Assembly: GCA_022560735.1 (NCBI GenBank)
Contig: JADFSO010000018.1
Coordinates: 1-54,585, forward strand
Direction: 5' to 3'
Length of the DNA stretch: 54,585 nucleotides
From: Pseudomonadota bacterium
GTDB lineage: Bacteria > Pseudomonadota > Gammaproteobacteria > Steroidobacterales > MnTg04
Part shown: positions 44,369 to 51,686 of the stretch, piece by piece
How positions within the stretch are numbered: the first letter of the stretch is position 1
Layout: every line of letters begins with the position of its first letter
Position numbers and translations under genes: made by a program
The notes under the pieces: generated by a model
Database searches by the model: none
Told to the model about the DNA's origin: nothing
The model's input: the letters and a program-made list of their open reading frames with translations, nothing else

Positions 44369-45505
44369 TTGGTTGAACAAGCTAAAGTTTTAATACTGGG
44401 CGGCACCGGTCACTTTGGCGCAAGGATTTGCAGGCGCCTGGCAAACTATCCGGGTATCGATCTCGTTATTACCAGCAGAACCCAGGCCACCGCGGAATCG
44501 CTGGCAAACCAACTGCGCGCCAAAAATCCCGGGGCGATCATCTCCGGCATAGCGATGGATCAGGGCTCCGCGGATTTTGTAGCCGATCTTAAAAAACTGG
44601 CGCCATTCGCCTTGATTCACACAGCGGGCCCCTACCAGGGACAGGACTATCGTGTTGCAAAAGCCTGTATCGAGGCCGGGAGCAACTACATCGATCTCGC
44701 GGATAGCCGGGAATTCGTCGGTGATTTCTCGTCTCTGGACGACCGTGCGCGACAAGCCGGTGTTCTTCTAATGTCTGGCGCCAGCACATTGCCTGCCTTG
44801 TCCAGCGCGGTTGTCGATGTCTTGAAAACCAATTTCAGCAAAGTGAGCGCCATTGAGATTTCCATCGCGCCCGCACACCAAACCCCTCGCGGCCAAAGTA
44901 CGGCTGCCGCGGTCCTGAGCTACTGCGGCAAAGCATTCAAAACCTTAAGGGAAGGTGAATGGCGGACGGTTTACGGATGGCAGGATATGCGAATCCAGAA
45001 GTATCCGGCATTGGGATATCGCCTGTCCGGTGCATGCGATGTTCCGGATTTGTCATTGCTGCCAGAGTACATCCCTGGAATCAAAACGGTATCTTTTCAT
45101 GCGGCCCTGGAAGCGCCGTGGGAGCAATTAGCGCTTTGGCTGATGGCCTGGATGACCCGATTCCGTCTCGTCAGGGATTGGTCCAAATTTGCGCCTTCTT
45201 TGGCAACCTTGAGCGAACGGCTGATTTCCTTTGGTTCAGACCGTGGCGGCATGCATGTTCGGGTATCGGGCGAAAACAGGGGCGGGCAACCTGCATCGTA
45301 CATTTGGTATCTGACCGCAGAACATAACCACGGCCCCGAGATTCCCTGTACGCCCGCTATAGTATTGCTGAAGAAGCTCTTGCGAAACGAGCTGCCTGAG
45401 CGCGGTGCATTTGCATGTCTGGGCTTTCTTTCGCTTGAAGAAATCATGAATGAGTTATCGGATTTCGCGATATCAACAGAGATTGTTACAGAGGCGGATG
45501 CATAA
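44369..45505 (+). CDS. Saccharopine dehydrogenase-like NAD(P)-binding protein
   Basis: A 378-residue protein with a Rossmann loop LILGGTGHFGARICRRLAN near residue 8 and the typical HTAGPYQGQDYRVAKACIEA near residue 83, as in saccharopine dehydrogenase-like oxidoreductases of unknown substrate. Start is TTG at 44369, since an upstream ATG is out of frame. It abuts the DUF2269 gene (TAA then ATG with no gap), and the two are probably an operon. Confidence 0.85.
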   Translation: MVEQAKVLILGGTGHFGARICRRLANYPGIDLVITSRTQATAESLANQLRAKNPGAIISGIAMDQGSADFVADLKKLAPFALIHTAGPYQGQDYRVAKACIEAGSNYIDLADSREFVGDFSSLDDRARQAGVLLMSGASTLPALSSAVVDVLKTNFSKVSAIEISIAPAHQTPRGQSTAAAVLSYCGKAFKTLREGEWRTVYGWQDMRIQKYPALGYRLSGACDVPDLSLLPEYIPGIKTVSFHAALEAPWEQLALWLMAWMTRFRLVRDWSKFAPSLATLSERLISFGSDRGGMHVRVSGENRGGQPASYIWYLTAEHNHGPEIPCTPAIVLLKKLLRNELPERGAFACLGFLSLEEIMNELSDFAISTEIVTEADA

Positions 45506-45982
45506 ATGGACTTTTATCTTGCGGTTAAGCTACTTCACATTCTGAGCGCTACCTTGCTCTTTGGAACCGGGCTGGGAACCGCTTTCTTTATGTTCAGGGC
45601 GTACAAAAGCGAGAATGCCGGAGCCATGAAAGTCACGACGGAGAATGTCGTCCTGGCAGACTGGTTTTTTACTACGCCGGCTATAGTGGTCCAGATTCTG
45701 ACCGGGATTTGGTTGACCCAGCGACTCGGCATTCCCTACAACTCCGTTTGGTTTGTTACTGTTATCGCTCTGTTTTTCCTGGTCGGTGCCTGCTGGGTAC
45801 CGGTAGTATGGATTCAAATCAGAGTAAGAAACCTGATCCGGGCGAACGAACCAAATAACGGTTACAGAAAGTTGATGACCGCATGGATTGCACTGGGTAT
45901 TCCGGCATTTTTGAGTGTGCTTGTGCTTTTTGTATTGATGGTCTATAGACCGTGGATACAACTGACTGTCTTCGCCAATTGA
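45506..45982 (+). CDS. DUF2269 integral membrane protein
   Basis: A 158-residue protein with four predicted membrane helices (about residues 5-28, 52-70, 80-102 and 128-150). The N-terminal YLAVKLLHILSATLLFGTG and the second helix motif TPAIVVQILTGIWL fit DUF2269. Function unknown. It starts immediately after the saccharopine dehydrogenase-like gene. Confidence 0.85.
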   Translation: MDFYLAVKLLHILSATLLFGTGLGTAFFMFRAYKSENAGAMKVTTENVVLADWFFTTPAIVVQILTGIWLTQRLGIPYNSVWFVTVIALFFLVGACWVPVVWIQIRVRNLIRANEPNNGYRKLMTAWIALGIPAFLSVLVLFVLMVYRPWIQLTVFAN

Positions 45983-46023
45983 ATCATCGGAGCATCCCTT
46001 GGTTTTTCAATGAGTGCCGATCT

Positions 46024-46110
46024 ATGAACACCACCGAAGCTACATCATACGACGGCGGTTGCACCTGTCGCCTGGCGCGCCGGGCGGCCGTTATCGCTGC
46101 GAAGTCGTAA
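46024..46110 (+). pseudogene. N-terminal remnant of a GFA-family protein
   Basis: A 28-residue frame reads TEATSYDGGCTCR, the start and first zinc Cys pair of glutathione-dependent formaldehyde-activating (GFA) proteins. Shortly after, another frame reads RYRCEV, which is the next conserved block of that family. The break between the two and the absence of the rest point to a decayed gene fragment directly in front of the fetB-like gene. Confidence 0.5.
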
Positions 46111-46114
46111 TGAC

Positions 46115-46819
46115 ATGAATACATCGGTTCAAGTCATTTCGATTCCCGGGCTGATCTGGGCATTGTTGCCGGCCGCCGTTGTTGTCGGCATTTTGTATCG
46201 CTGGACGACTACCGGTCGCACCGCGGTTTATGCGGTCGCGCGGATGCTGATTCAGCTGCTGCTGATCGGTTATGTGCTGGCCTACATATTCGACGCCGAA
46301 CAGCCTGGGATCATCATCCTGGTCCTGGCGGTCATGCTGGTAGTCGCAAGCTGGATCGCCATACGGCCATTACGACACAAGCAGCCCCACCTGTTCAGAA
46401 ACGCGTTTATTGCCATTACAGTCAGCGGCGTCCTGACGCTCGCGCTGGTAACGCAGGTCGTCCTGGGGATCGAACCCTGGTTTTTGCCGCGCTACATGGT
46501 GCCACTTGCGGGTATGATTTTTGCCAATTCGATGAACGCCGTCAGTCTCGCGGCTGAACGGTTCGAGGCGGAACGGGACCGGGACGTCGGCTACATCGAA
46601 GCACGCAGCACAGCATTACAGGCGTCTTTGATTCCGATTATCAATTCACTGTTTGCCGTGGGCCTGGTATCGCTGCCAGGCATGATGACCGGGCAGATTC
46701 TCTCCGGCGTATCTCCTTTTATTGCGGCCCGATACCAGATCGTCGTGATGTGCATGATTTTCGGCAGCGCCGGAATATCCTCGGCGATTTACCTGGCGCT
46801 GGCCAAGCCGTCGAAATAG
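46115..46819 (+). CDS. UPF0014 family membrane protein (FetB-like ABC permease)
   Basis: A 234-residue protein with about seven membrane segments. PLAGMIFANSMNAVSLAAER near residue 130 is the UPF0014 signature, and SLPGMMTGQILSGVSPFIAA near 185 is also conserved. In E. coli FetAB exports iron under oxidative stress. The FetA ATPase partner is not in the window, so this is an orphan permease gene here. Confidence 0.88.
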   Translation: MNTSVQVISIPGLIWALLPAAVVVGILYRWTTTGRTAVYAVARMLIQLLLIGYVLAYIFDAEQPGIIILVLAVMLVVASWIAIRPLRHKQPHLFRNAFIAITVSGVLTLALVTQVVLGIEPWFLPRYMVPLAGMIFANSMNAVSLAAERFEAERDRDVGYIEARSTALQASLIPIINSLFAVGLVSLPGMMTGQILSGVSPFIAARYQIVVMCMIFGSAGISSAIYLALAKPSK

Positions 46820-46878
46820 TTCCTTAGTATACATATATTCATATGGCTTATTACCCATATTGATGCTATGCTCTCGAT

Positions 46879-47169
46879 ATAAGCAAGGAAAGCTTTGAAT
46901 GGAATATCGAGAAGGATCTCAATAACCAGGCGAAACACGGGATCTCGTTTTACGACGCGCAATATGCATTTGCTGATCCCAATCGTGTCATAGCGTTAGA
47001 TTTGACACACAGCACAGAGGAAAACCGATTTTATTGTTTTGGAGAAATAGAGGGTGAAATTCTGACCGTACGATTTACGTGGCGCCAGGGTGTAATCCGA
47101 ATAATTGGCGCCGGTTTCTGGCGAAAAGGAAAGCGAATTTATGAGCGAGAAAATCAAATACACGAATGA
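46879..47169 (+). pseudogene. brnT: BrnT-like toxin gene lacking a usable start codon
   Basis: The frame encodes a full BrnT ribonuclease domain: FEWNIEKDLNNQAKHGISFY, then DPNR, LTHSTEENRF, and the end RIIGAGFWRKGKRIYER. Between the upstream stop at 46861-46863 and this domain there is no ATG, GTG or TTG in frame; an ATA at 46879 sits where an ATG would be expected. The gene may be silenced by loss of its start codon, or use a rare start. It overlaps brnA by 29 bases as in intact brnTA modules. Confidence 0.65.
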
Positions 47170-47431
47170 GCCGCTGGGCACGCTTAGAACCATCCCGGAT
47201 TTTCTGCCGCCGCCAAACGAGCTGGCATACAAGGAAGATACGGTGAAAGTAACCATTGCCCTGAGCCGTTTCAGCGTGGAGTTTTTCAAGCAAGAAGCAG
47301 AAAAACACGGCACCAAGTATCAACAAATGATTCGGCGACTGCTGGATATCTACGCACAAAGCCAACAACGTTCCGTCCATGATCGTCATGCGGGGAAAAA
47401 AGTAACGCGCAAGACTCCGCAAAAGCGCTAA
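47141..47431 (+). CDS. brnA: BrnA-like antitoxin
   Basis: A 96-residue protein with a central ribbon-helix-helix region (VKVTIALSRFSVEFFKQEAE, then YQQMIRRLLDIYAQS) and a basic tail, like BrnA antitoxins that bind BrnT and repress their operon. ATG 47141 lies within the end of brnT, with AAAGGA upstream. With the toxin start lost, it may be an orphan antitoxin. Confidence 0.8.
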   Translation: MSEKIKYTNEPLGTLRTIPDFLPPPNELAYKEDTVKVTIALSRFSVEFFKQEAEKHGTKYQQMIRRLLDIYAQSQQRSVHDRHAGKKVTRKTPQKR

Positions 47432-47438
47432 CGGTCCA

Positions 47439-48062
47439 ATGTGGGACAAACAGACTCAAGCCCTCGATGCCGGCCGGGTTCAGAAGGTCAAGATTACGCG
47501 AGACAATGAACCGGTTCGTTACTGTGAAATTGTACAAGCATGGGGGGATGACGAGGAATTTCGCGCTTTCTTTATATCCCTGATCGCAAAAGCTCCGTTT
47601 CCGGCATTCTACTGGGAGACTCCACCCGTCACTGCAGCCACAATCGACCAGGAATTCGAGTTTGTTTTGGTGGATAGCCCGCAGCTGCGCGATGTGCGAG
47701 CAGACCCGCATGCTTTTGCCCGCTATTTCGAATCGTCCGGTGTTGATGAGGATGTCGTTCGCTTCTGGAACCTCGGCAGGGACGCCTTGCTGGTTGCCCC
47801 TTGCCCCCCGGATTCAGGTGCTGACTATGCCCACCTGGCCGAATTCACGCGCAACGCCCCGCTCGAACAACAGCATGCCCTCTGGAAAAGCGTAGGAATC
47901 GCAGTAGACGAGCAACTTGGCGAGCAGCCGCTTTGGCTCAGCACCGCGGGAACCGGCATATACTGGCTGCACGTGAGACTGGACAGCCGTCCCAAGTATT
48001 ACACCTACCATCCGTATCGCGAAGGCCGATGCTGGATACCTGCGGATGATGACGTACAGTAG
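47439..48062 (+). CDS. Conserved hypothetical protein, probably DUF6940
   Basis: A 207-residue soluble protein with APFPAFYWETPPVTAATIDQ near residue 50, FVLVDSPQLRDV near 75 and a C-terminal YYTYHPYREGRCW. I associate this pattern with the DUF6940 family, of unknown function. No signal peptide or membrane segment. It begins seven bases after brnA. Confidence 0.7.
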   Translation: MWDKQTQALDAGRVQKVKITRDNEPVRYCEIVQAWGDDEEFRAFFISLIAKAPFPAFYWETPPVTAATIDQEFEFVLVDSPQLRDVRADPHAFARYFESSGVDEDVVRFWNLGRDALLVAPCPPDSGADYAHLAEFTRNAPLEQQHALWKSVGIAVDEQLGEQPLWLSTAGTGIYWLHVRLDSRPKYYTYHPYREGRCWIPADDDVQ

Positions 48063-48087
48063 ATCTAGCCGAAGAGGGGATCGGACC

Positions 48088-48738
48088 ATGAAAAAAAGGA
48101 TATCAATGTTGTGTATATTGGCAATTGTCACCGGGTTCGGTTACGCGAGTGCCGAGGATTCGAGCATGAGCTTCTTCCTGACCAGCCAAGGTCCCGGCAA
48201 TGGGGCCGACCTCGGTGGTCTCGCTGGCGGTGACGCTCACTGCCAGGCGCTCGCCGAATCGGTCGGCGCCGGCGGTAAAACATGGCGAGCGTATTTGAGC
48301 AGCGCAGGCGCCGATGGCGAGCCTGCGGTTAATGCTCGCGACCGCATTGGCACTGGGCCGTGGTCAAATGCGAATGGCGTGCAGGTAGCGTCAGACGTCG
48401 CCGATCTGCACAGCGACAACAACGATCTCAGTAAAGAAAATTCGATCAGCGAGAGCGGCGATGTCATCAATGGCCGCGGGGACAAACCGAACCGCCACGA
48501 TATTCTGAGCGGATCGAATCTTAACGGCACTGCATACGCGGATGGTCAGGACCATACCTGCCGGAACTGGACCTACAGTGGAGCCGACGGCAGCGCACAG
48601 GTAGGCCATCACGACCGCACGGGTGGCGGTGCAAACCCGACCTCCTGGAACAGTGCACATGGCTCGCGCGGCTGTGGCCAAAGTAACTTGCGGGGCACCG
48701 GCGGTGACGGCTTGTTTTACTGTTTCGCGGCCGATTGA
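48088..48738 (+). CDS. Secreted lectin-like protein
   Basis: A 216-residue protein with a signal peptide (residues 1-23). The mature part begins SSMSFFLTSQGPGNGADLGG and contains GGDAHCQALAESVGAGGKTW and ARDRIGTGPWSNANG, the pattern of bacterial proteins with an endostatin/C-type-lectin-like fold. Five Cys in the mature part could pair (for example CRNW and the late RGCG and FYCF). Possible carbohydrate or surface binding; not proven. ATG 48088 is chosen because the signal peptide begins there. Confidence 0.75.
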   Translation: MKKRISMLCILAIVTGFGYASAEDSSMSFFLTSQGPGNGADLGGLAGGDAHCQALAESVGAGGKTWRAYLSSAGADGEPAVNARDRIGTGPWSNANGVQVASDVADLHSDNNDLSKENSISESGDVINGRGDKPNRHDILSGSNLNGTAYADGQDHTCRNWTYSGADGSAQVGHHDRTGGGANPTSWNSAHGSRGCGQSNLRGTGGDGLFYCFAAD

Positions 48739-48789
48739 AATCATCCGTGTGCATGGCAAAAGAATTGCCTGCTGATTAGCTGCCTGGAC

Positions 48790-49602
48790 TTACCATGTCA
48801 AAGGCGTTGTCGGGCCCGTTAGTGGCCACCCGTGTTGCCGCGCATGGAATTTCAAATTCTCGATTCGATCGCCCCCGGACGGGTGTGTTGAAAAGTAAGT
48901 GACAAGGTCGGAATTGCCATAGTCATCGCGGATCATTCGGTCAAAGAAGCGCCAGGATTCATCCACATGGCCATACTCCGCGTAGACGATTTCGAGACCG
49001 AAACTGTCGGCATCGGATTCCTGCTTTCGGCTGAATCCACGCATGGTCAAATCGGCAATGCCAATGCCGAAACTCCCGCCCCCTTTACTGAATCTCAACG
49101 CAGCGAACAAAATACCCAGGGCGACCCCCCGGCCAAGCTGGCGAATGTGATCGCGATTTCGAAAGTGTCCGAACTCGTGACCCAACACAAACGCGAGCTC
49201 ATTCTCCGTGCCGACGCGATCCAGCAACGCCGTCGTAACGATAATCAATCCACCGGGAAGCGCCATCGCATTGGGCGTTTCCGATGCGCTCACTTCGAGA
49301 CGAAATTTGTACGGTGAATCCGGCCAATGACGCGCCAAACGTTCGACCAGGGCGCGTGTTTCACTCTCCCGCACATCATCGGCTTCTGTCGAAATGAGAT
49401 CGTCAGGTATCCAGGTCGAAAAGATTCGTACCTCCGTCTCGCTGGACACGAACGTCAGTACCAGGTCAACAAAAAAGACCAGCACCAGCACAATGGCCGC
49501 AAAAATGACCGACAGGCCAAAAACCAGCGTGCCCGCTTCGGTAAGTGGATGCACATCGCTGACATTTATGCCTTCGCGCGGCTTCCTTGCTATGAATTTC
49601 AC
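48790..49602 (-). CDS. M48-family membrane-anchored metalloprotease
   Basis: A 270-residue protein with one N-terminal membrane segment (VFGLSVIFAAIVLVLVFFVD, about residues 28-50) and a periplasmic M48 domain. The zinc motif HEFGHFRNRDH lies near residue 142 and the third ligand is in RKQESDADSFG near residue 192. Related to BepA/LoiP-type envelope quality-control proteases. Convergent with the lectin-like gene. Confidence 0.9.
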   Translation of the reverse strand: MKFIARKPREGINVSDVHPLTEAGTLVFGLSVIFAAIVLVLVFFVDLVLTFVSSETEVRIFSTWIPDDLISTEADDVRESETRALVERLARHWPDSPYKFRLEVSASETPNAMALPGGLIIVTTALLDRVGTENELAFVLGHEFGHFRNRDHIRQLGRGVALGILFAALRFSKGGGSFGIGIADLTMRGFSRKQESDADSFGLEIVYAEYGHVDESWRFFDRMIRDDYGNSDLVTYFSTHPSGGDRIENLKFHARQHGWPLTGPTTPLTW

Positions 49603-49621
49603 TGGATCATGCGGACCCGCT

Positions 49622-50095
49622 TCAGGTCAGTGTAATGGCGGTGCCGAACGCAAGCATTTCAACTCCTGCCGTGCCTCGACCATCCTTTCGGGCATTGGCC
49701 AGTCGCGACGTTTCGAGACGCACATTGATAACCGCGTCATAGCCACGCGCTTTCGCGTCTTCGGTCATCCGCAACACAGCCTCGCGACGTGCCCGATCCA
49801 GGAGCGGCTCGTACGTTTTCACCCGTCCCCCGATGAGGCCGCGCAAGCCGGCGATGATACGTTTGAAATAATCCAGTGACACCACCACGCTACCGGTCAC
49901 CAGTTCAGCGGATCCAACACGCCAATCGGGCGGCAAGGTTGCAAAGCTTATGACTGGAAAACCGTGCACCTTCTCTTCCCGGGCGCGTATTTCCCTGAAG
50001 TGCTTTTTCTCAATGGCATTGCCGACAAAATAGGCCACCATCAACACCAGGAGCGGGATACCAAAATTCACAAACAACTCAAAATATATTGACAT
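49622..50095 (-). CDS. YbjQ-like (UPF0145) protein with N-terminal membrane helix
   Basis: A 157-residue protein with a membrane helix (LFVNFGIPLLVLMVAYFVG, about residues 7-25) followed by a YbjQ-type heavy-metal-binding-like domain (GLRGLIGGRVKTYEPLLDRA, then AVLRMTEDAKARGYDAVINV). AGGAG precedes ATG 50095; the longer upstream frame is the neighbouring gene. It lies ten bases after a second, soluble YbjQ protein, suggesting two partners in one operon. Confidence 0.85.
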   Translation of the reverse strand: MSIYFELFVNFGIPLLVLMVAYFVGNAIEKKHFREIRAREEKVHGFPVISFATLPPDWRVGSAELVTGSVVVSLDYFKRIIAGLRGLIGGRVKTYEPLLDRARREAVLRMTEDAKARGYDAVINVRLETSRLANARKDGRGTAGVEMLAFGTAITLT

Positions 50096-50105
50096 ACAGA
50101 CGCTC

Positions 50106-50444
50106 CTAGGCAACGCGCACCGCGGTTCCGTACGCGAATAATTCGGCTGCACCCTGGGCGATCGAACTCGTCGCATAGCGCACATTGACAACCGCGTTTG
50201 CACCCATGGATTGCGCTTGCTCAACCATGCGTTCTGTCGCCTCACGCCGGGAATCCTGCAACAGTTCCGTATAACCTTTCAGCTCGCCACCTACGATGTT
50301 CTTGAAACCGGCCATGATGTCCCGACCGATGTGCTTGGCGCGCACAGTATTGCCTGTGACCAGGCCATAGAATTCGGCAATCTGTTTGCCGGGGATGGTC
50401 TCTGTATTACTCAAAATAATGGGGTATCTGCTCTCGGGGCTCAT
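50106..50444 (-). CDS. YbjQ (UPF0145) family protein
   Basis: A 112-residue single-domain protein: GLVTGNTVRAKHIGRDIMAG, then GGELKGYTELLQDSRREA and GANAVVNVRYATS, all typical of YbjQ. These form ring-like oligomers of unknown function. AAGGAG precedes the ATG. First gene of a two-gene set with the membrane-anchored paralogue. Confidence 0.92.
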   Translation of the reverse strand: MSPESRYPIILSNTETIPGKQIAEFYGLVTGNTVRAKHIGRDIMAGFKNIVGGELKGYTELLQDSRREATERMVEQAQSMGANAVVNVRYATSSIAQGAAELFAYGTAVRVA

Positions 50445-50565
50445 GTGCGCTCCTTTCGATCAGGGAAATGAATGATCTGTCGCATCGATTCTACCACCGT
50501 TAAGAAACAGGCTGACCTGGAAGCGTAACGCTTAACCGGAACAGCGGACGCCGACAGGTCCAGCC

Positions 50566-50898
50566 TTGTTCTTATTGAACGAACTCAAACGCCGCAATGT
50601 GTTCCGTATGGGCGCAACCATCGTTTCGATCCTTGCGATCGGCTTCATCCCGGCGTTGATTGATGAATCGGCCACCAAACGATTTTATCTATTACTCAGG
50701 CAGCGCTATGTCAAACTCTATGGTGGCCAGTTGCTCGGAAAAAATGTCGTTGCAGAGGGCGTTGAGACTGAAAAGCAGGCAAAGGCGCTGCTAAAACACG
50801 GTTGCGTCCTGGCCCAGGGATATTTCTTCAGCCGACCACTCTCGGCGAATGATTTCGAGGTCTTCCTCTCGCAAAGAGCCACACGAAAACTTGCCTGA
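50566..50898 (+). pseudogene. Chimeric remnant: regulator N-terminus joined to EAL-domain C-terminus
   Basis: The first 20 residues ([18 protein letters not shown]) match the start of a large family of TPR/adenylate-cyclase-like regulators ([11 protein letters not shown]), whereas residues from about 60 ([18 protein letters not shown], then [17 protein letters not shown]) are the final part of an EAL cyclic-di-GMP phosphodiesterase. The region between is short and unrelated. Catalytic EAL residues are missing. It looks like two gene ends fused by deletion, next to the tRNA-linked junction. Confidence 0.65.
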
Positions 50899-50922
50899 GT
50901 CGGTTCGACTCCTCCGTTTTTA

Positions 50923-50942
50923 TTGGTTGGGGGACTAGGATT
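50923..50942 (+). repeat. Direct repeat copy 1 of the tRNA-Gln 3' end
   Basis: Twenty bases identical to 51090-51109, covering the CCA end, acceptor strand and part of the T-stem of the tRNA on the minus strand. After it the sequence diverges into a GC-rich stretch with a small hairpin near 50999-51020 (AAAATCGC/GCGATTTT). Probably a leftover attachment-site fragment. Confidence 0.7.
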
Positions 50943-51044
50943 GACTCGGGCCATCCCTGGCCCTCGCCCTGCGGGCGGCGTCGCTACGCTCCACCGTCCA
51001 AAATCGCTCCCGGCGATTTTGTCGAACAGCTCCGCATCCCTTAC

Positions 51045-51100
51045 CCCCCAACCAAAAAAGAGAGAGCTCCTGGTGGAGCTCTCTCTTTTTTGGTTGGGGG
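51045..51100. repeat. Perfect 26-bp inverted repeat at the tRNA end
   Basis: Bases 51045-51070 and 51075-51100 are exact reverse complements around a four-base loop (TGGT). Each arm contains an A6 or T6 run, so the hairpin core acts as a terminator in both directions. The arm also includes the tRNA acceptor end, meaning a third copy of that end in opposite orientation. Confidence 0.85.
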
Positions 51101-51109
51101 ACTAGGATT
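51090..51109 (+). repeat. Direct repeat copy 2 of the tRNA-Gln 3' end
   Basis: Second copy of the 20-base repeat, here continuing into a full T-arm and anticodon region on the minus strand. The two copies are 167 bases apart, start to start. Confidence 0.7.
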
Positions 51110-51138
51110 CGAACCTAGGTTGGCGGAGTCAGAGTCCT
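51091..51138 (-). other. 3' half of tRNA-Gln(CTG), attachment-site remnant
   Basis: Read on the minus strand: an anticodon loop CTCTGAC (anticodon CTG), a T-arm CTAGG-TTCGAAT-CCTAG, an acceptor strand TCCCCCA and ACCA. The upstream 40 bases do not form a D-arm or a matching acceptor strand, and the anticodon stem pairs only three bases, so the 5' half is foreign. This is the expected product when an element integrates into the 3' part of a tRNA gene: the native downstream side lies left and the element interior right. Confidence 0.75.
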
Positions 51139-51250
51139 ATTATTGCGCAAACCTACGCAAACGGACGCCAAACTACGCCTTTCTAATCAATAACTTACTG
51201 GCCTGCCTTGGCGTGGCTTTGCTTGGAATTGCCTGCGCAGTGCGACAAAT

Positions 51251-51280
51251 TTGCGACAAATTCTCGGATTGTGCTATAAA
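51251..51280 (+). promoter_or_regulatory. Predicted promoter of the C4-like RNA
   Basis: TTGCGA at 51251-51256 and TATAAA at 51275-51280, 18 bases apart, with a TG just upstream of the -10. Transcription would start near 51287, directly before the structured RNA. Confidence 0.5.
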
Positions 51281-51286
51281 GGAGCG

Positions 51287-51412
51287 AGCCGAAGAGGTGC
51301 TGTAACACCCCTCCGGCCCTAACCACAGCCAGCAAACTGGTGCTGAGTATGGCTAAGACAATGCTATCAAGATTAAAGCACGATTGCCCTCACGGGTGGC
51401 CGTGCTTTTTTT
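51287..51412 (+). ncRNA. C4-type antisense RNA (phage P1/P7 c4-like)
   Basis: The stretch contains GGTGCTGTAACACC (hairpin 1), GGCCCTAACCAC, a second hairpin (CAGCA/TGCTG inside AGCC/GGCT) and TATGGCTAAG, the order I associate with C4 antisense RNAs of phages and prophages. Two blocks, CCCTCC (51309-51314) and AGCCAGCA (51327-51334), are complementary to GGAGGG (51433-51438) and TGCTGGCT (51418-51425) in the leader of the next gene, in antiparallel order. C4 RNAs repress translation in this way. Family assignment is from memory of the motif; the pairing is seen directly. Confidence 0.65.
51375..51412 (+). terminator. Intrinsic terminator ending the C4-like RNA
   Basis: AAAGCACG and CGTGCTTT form an eight-pair stem with inner pairing (GCCC/GGGT), continuing into a T run to 51412. 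It separates the RNA from the leader of the following operon, so target expression needs read-through or another promoter. Confidence 0.85.
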
Positions 51413-51446
51413 GTGCCTGCTGGCTCTTACCTGGAGGGACTAGACA

Positions 51447-51686
51447 ATGAGCAACAAAACTCAATCACCACTCGGCTGGTCAGCAACGGAAGGCGGCCCG
51501 GATGTAAGCATACATTTGGATGCCGCCCAAAAAATTGCTGGCACATTAATGACCATCGACGGCCTCAAACATCTGGATGCATTGCCAGAAGGCGCCGTGT
51601 GTACGTTTATGATCATGCTCGAGCGGGAACTGTCCGCGGCGTGGCGTATTCTCGAAAACGGTGATCTGCAAGGAGGTGCATCATGA
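51447..51686 (+). CDS. Unknown 79-aa protein, likely target of the C4-like RNA
   Basis: A small protein starting MSNKTQSPLGWSATEGGPD, with a helical part (LDAAQKIAGTLMTIDGL, then FMIMLERELSAAWRILE). No family is recognised. GGAGGG lies eight bases before the ATG and is one of the two segments complementary to the upstream RNA. The next gene overlaps its end (ATGA), so the two form an operon, placed where phages carry antirepressor-type genes. Confidence 0.7.
   Translation: MSNKTQSPLGWSATEGGPDVSIHLDAAQKIAGTLMTIDGLKHLDALPEGAVCTFMIMLERELSAAWRILENGDLQGGAS

Noticed and set aside
51091..51170. Complete tRNA-Gln gene
   Set aside because: No D-arm or 5' acceptor strand matches TCCCCCA, and the anticodon stem is broken, so only the 3' half is present.
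51090..51305. 71-aa plus-strand ORF beginning VGGLGFEPRLAESES
   Set aside because: This is the translated complement of the tRNA 3' half; such peptides are a known annotation artefact.
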